Origin: Bacteroidaceae bacterium
GTDB taxonomy: Bacteria > Bacteroidota > Bacteroidia > Bacteroidales > Bacteroidaceae
NCBI GenBank assembly: GCA_024401215.1
Contig: JAKSLL010000026.1
Location: 1-42,884 of the forward strand
Direction: 5' to 3'
Length of the DNA stretch: 42,884 nt
Shown here: positions 41,024 to 42,884 of the stretch, piece by piece
Position numbering within the stretch: the first letter of the stretch is position 1
Layout: each line of letters opens with the position of its first letter
Notes under the pieces: generated by a model
Seen by the model: only the letters and a program-made list of their open reading frames with translations
The model's database searches: none
What the model was told of the DNA's origin: nothing
Program-made: the position numbers and the translations under genes

Positions 41024-42205
41024 ATGGAATCATTTTTCCGTACACATGCTTACTTAGTAGAGCACTTAAAGGCTCCCGTGCGTCGTGATTTGATGGACGA
41101 GATTAATTGGAATGATCGTATGATCGGCATTAAAGGTGCTCGTGGTGTAGGTAAAACTACCTTCTTGCTTCAATTTGCTAAGGAGCATTTTTCTCCATAC
41201 GACCATTCGTGTCTGTATATTAACACTAACAACTTTTACGTCCAAAACATTGGTATTGCAGAATTTGCAGGTGAATTTTATCATTCAGGCGGTAAGGTGC
41301 TCCTAATTGACCAGGTTTACAAACAACCAAACTGGAGCGAGCAGCTTCGTGAATGTTACGACCGTTATCCTGGATTGAAAATCGTATTCACCGGCTCTCC
41401 TGTGATGCGCCTCAAAGAAGAAAATCCAGAGTTGAACGGCATAGTAAAATCGTACAACCTTAGAGGATTCTCTTTCCGCGAGTTCCTCAATCTCTCTACT
41501 GGTTTGAAACTCAAACCATACACTTTGGAAGAGATTATTAACAACCACGCACAGATTGCAACAGAGATATACTCAAAAGTTAATCCTCGCGAATATTTCC
41601 AGGCATATCTCCACCACGGATTCTATCCTTTCTTCCTTGACAAAGTCAATTATTCGGAAAATCTCCTCAAGAACATGAACATGATGATTGAGGTGGATAT
41701 CCTCCTCATAAAGCAGATAGAACTTAAATATCTTGCAAAAATCAAACAATTGTTCTATCTTCTTACTACAAGCGGAAGCAGCGTCCCTAATGTCAGTCAG
41801 CTTGCTACAGAACTTGGTATGAGCCGTGCTACAGTTATGCACTATATCAAGTACCTTATGGAAGCAAGACTCGTAAACATGATTTACGGCAAAGGTGACG
41901 AATTCCCAAAGAAGCCAGCCAGAGTGCTTCTGCATAACTCCAATCTTATGTATAGCTTCTACCCTCGTGGTTTCGACGAGCATGACGTCCTCGAAACATT
42001 CTTCTGCAACACTTTGTGGAAGGACCACAAGGTGAACAAACAGGGCAATATGTGTTCATTCCTCATTGATGGCCAGTACGACTTCAAGATTGTGGAACAC
42101 AGCACAAAGCTCAAGAGCAAGGCTAAGACCTTGTTCGCTGTCAATCAATGTGACATTGGCGACGGCAACCAGATTCCATTGTGGATATTTGGCTTCCTCT
42201 ATTAA
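41024..42205 (+). CDS. AAA_14/DUF4143-like ATPase
   Basis: A 393-residue ATPase of the archaeal-type AAA_14 plus DUF4143 class, widespread in Bacteroidetes with no settled role. Walker A is GARGVGKTT at 38-46. Walker B is VLLIDQV (D96) with Gln where a catalytic Glu is usual, a substitution seen at the hydrolysis position. Sensor-like FTGSPVMRL follows near 125. The C-terminal half has a winged helix (QLATELGMSRATVMHYIKYL) and ends in a DUF4143-like fold. Its promoter overlaps a perfect inverted repeat. It is likely nucleotide-switch regulated; substrate and partner are unknown. Confidence 0.85.
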   Translation: MESFFRTHAYLVEHLKAPVRRDLMDEINWNDRMIGIKGARGVGKTTFLLQFAKEHFSPYDHSCLYINTNNFYVQNIGIAEFAGEFYHSGGKVLLIDQVYKQPNWSEQLRECYDRYPGLKIVFTGSPVMRLKEENPELNGIVKSYNLRGFSFREFLNLSTGLKLKPYTLEEIINNHAQIATEIYSKVNPREYFQAYLHHGFYPFFLDKVNYSENLLKNMNMMIEVDILLIKQIELKYLAKIKQLFYLLTTSGSSVPNVSQLATELGMSRATVMHYIKYLMEARLVNMIYGKGDEFPKKPARVLLHNSNLMYSFYPRGFDEHDVLETFFCNTLWKDHKVNKQGNMCSFLIDGQYDFKIVEHSTKLKSKAKTLFAVNQCDIGDGNQIPLWIFGFLY

Positions 42206-42250
42206 GAATAAGTGACATAATTCAAAATTTACAATAACGTTGTATAATAA

Positions 42251-42884
<634 letters not shown>

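Overview
The window looks like chromosomal DNA of a Bacteroidales bacterium, most likely Prevotella or a close relative. The evidence is: repeated promoter boxes of the Bacteroidetes form TAnnTTTG, usually in A/T-rich leaders without a Shine-Dalgarno sequence; a secreted protein with a type IX-secretion-like C-terminal tail; a lysyl-tRNA synthetase with the C-terminal extension seen in Bacteroidetes; LCCL, FISUMP, dockerin-like and double-GH43 secreted proteins; and an L28 N-terminus of Bacteroidetes type. No database search was possible, so family names come from recognised motifs. LAYOUT. 1-6714 is core housekeeping: the start of rpmB (L28) behind tRNA-Arg(TCT) on the minus strand, the operon lysS-gpsA-pgi (minus), a MscS channel (plus) and purU (minus). 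6715-11101 is metabolic and accessory: a HAD phosphatase divergent from purU with back-to-back promoters, a 162-bp MITE-like element, a nitroreductase, a HEAT-like helical protein, a YqiA-type esterase fused to DUF1653, and an MFS transporter. 11135-14297 is an accessory cassette: a sigma-70-like domain fused to a macro-like (A1S_2505-type) domain, stop/start-coupled to a Sel1-repeat protein, and divergent from a soluble von Willebrand A protein with an intact MIDAS. 14869-24260 encodes secreted proteins: two near-identical LCCL domains, a 951-residue HExxH metallopeptidase-like protein, a FISUMP protein and a 1307-residue dockerin-tailed protein. Between them lie four tandem 23-bp palindromic units and a probable structured RNA of about 245 nt with its own promoter and terminator. 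24542-27599 is a three-gene operon with ATGA overlaps at both junctions: two paralogous proteins of unknown family and a small radical SAM enzyme with four extra cysteines. It is the best candidate for an undescribed system here. 27793-28383 holds an internally deleted Rpn-like nuclease remnant whose stop codon carries a second copy of the MITE-like element with a clean target-site duplication. 28431-40729 returns to ordinary genes: a DUF554 membrane protein, an ATP-grasp-like protein, two tandem DUF2207 proteins, an acetyltransferase overlapping a VanX-type dipeptidase, prs, a double GH43, RidA and agmatine deiminase. 41024-42884 holds an AAA/DUF4143-like ATPase behind a perfect 17-bp inverted repeat, and the start of pyruvate:ferredoxin oxidoreductase, cut by the window edge. 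HOW THE GENES WORK TOGETHER. The clearest units are lysS-gpsA-pgi, the radical SAM operon, the sigma-macro/Sel1 pair facing the vWA gene, the acetyltransferase-VanX pair and the DUF2207 pair. The secreted block suggests breakdown or binding of extracellular glycans and glycoproteins.
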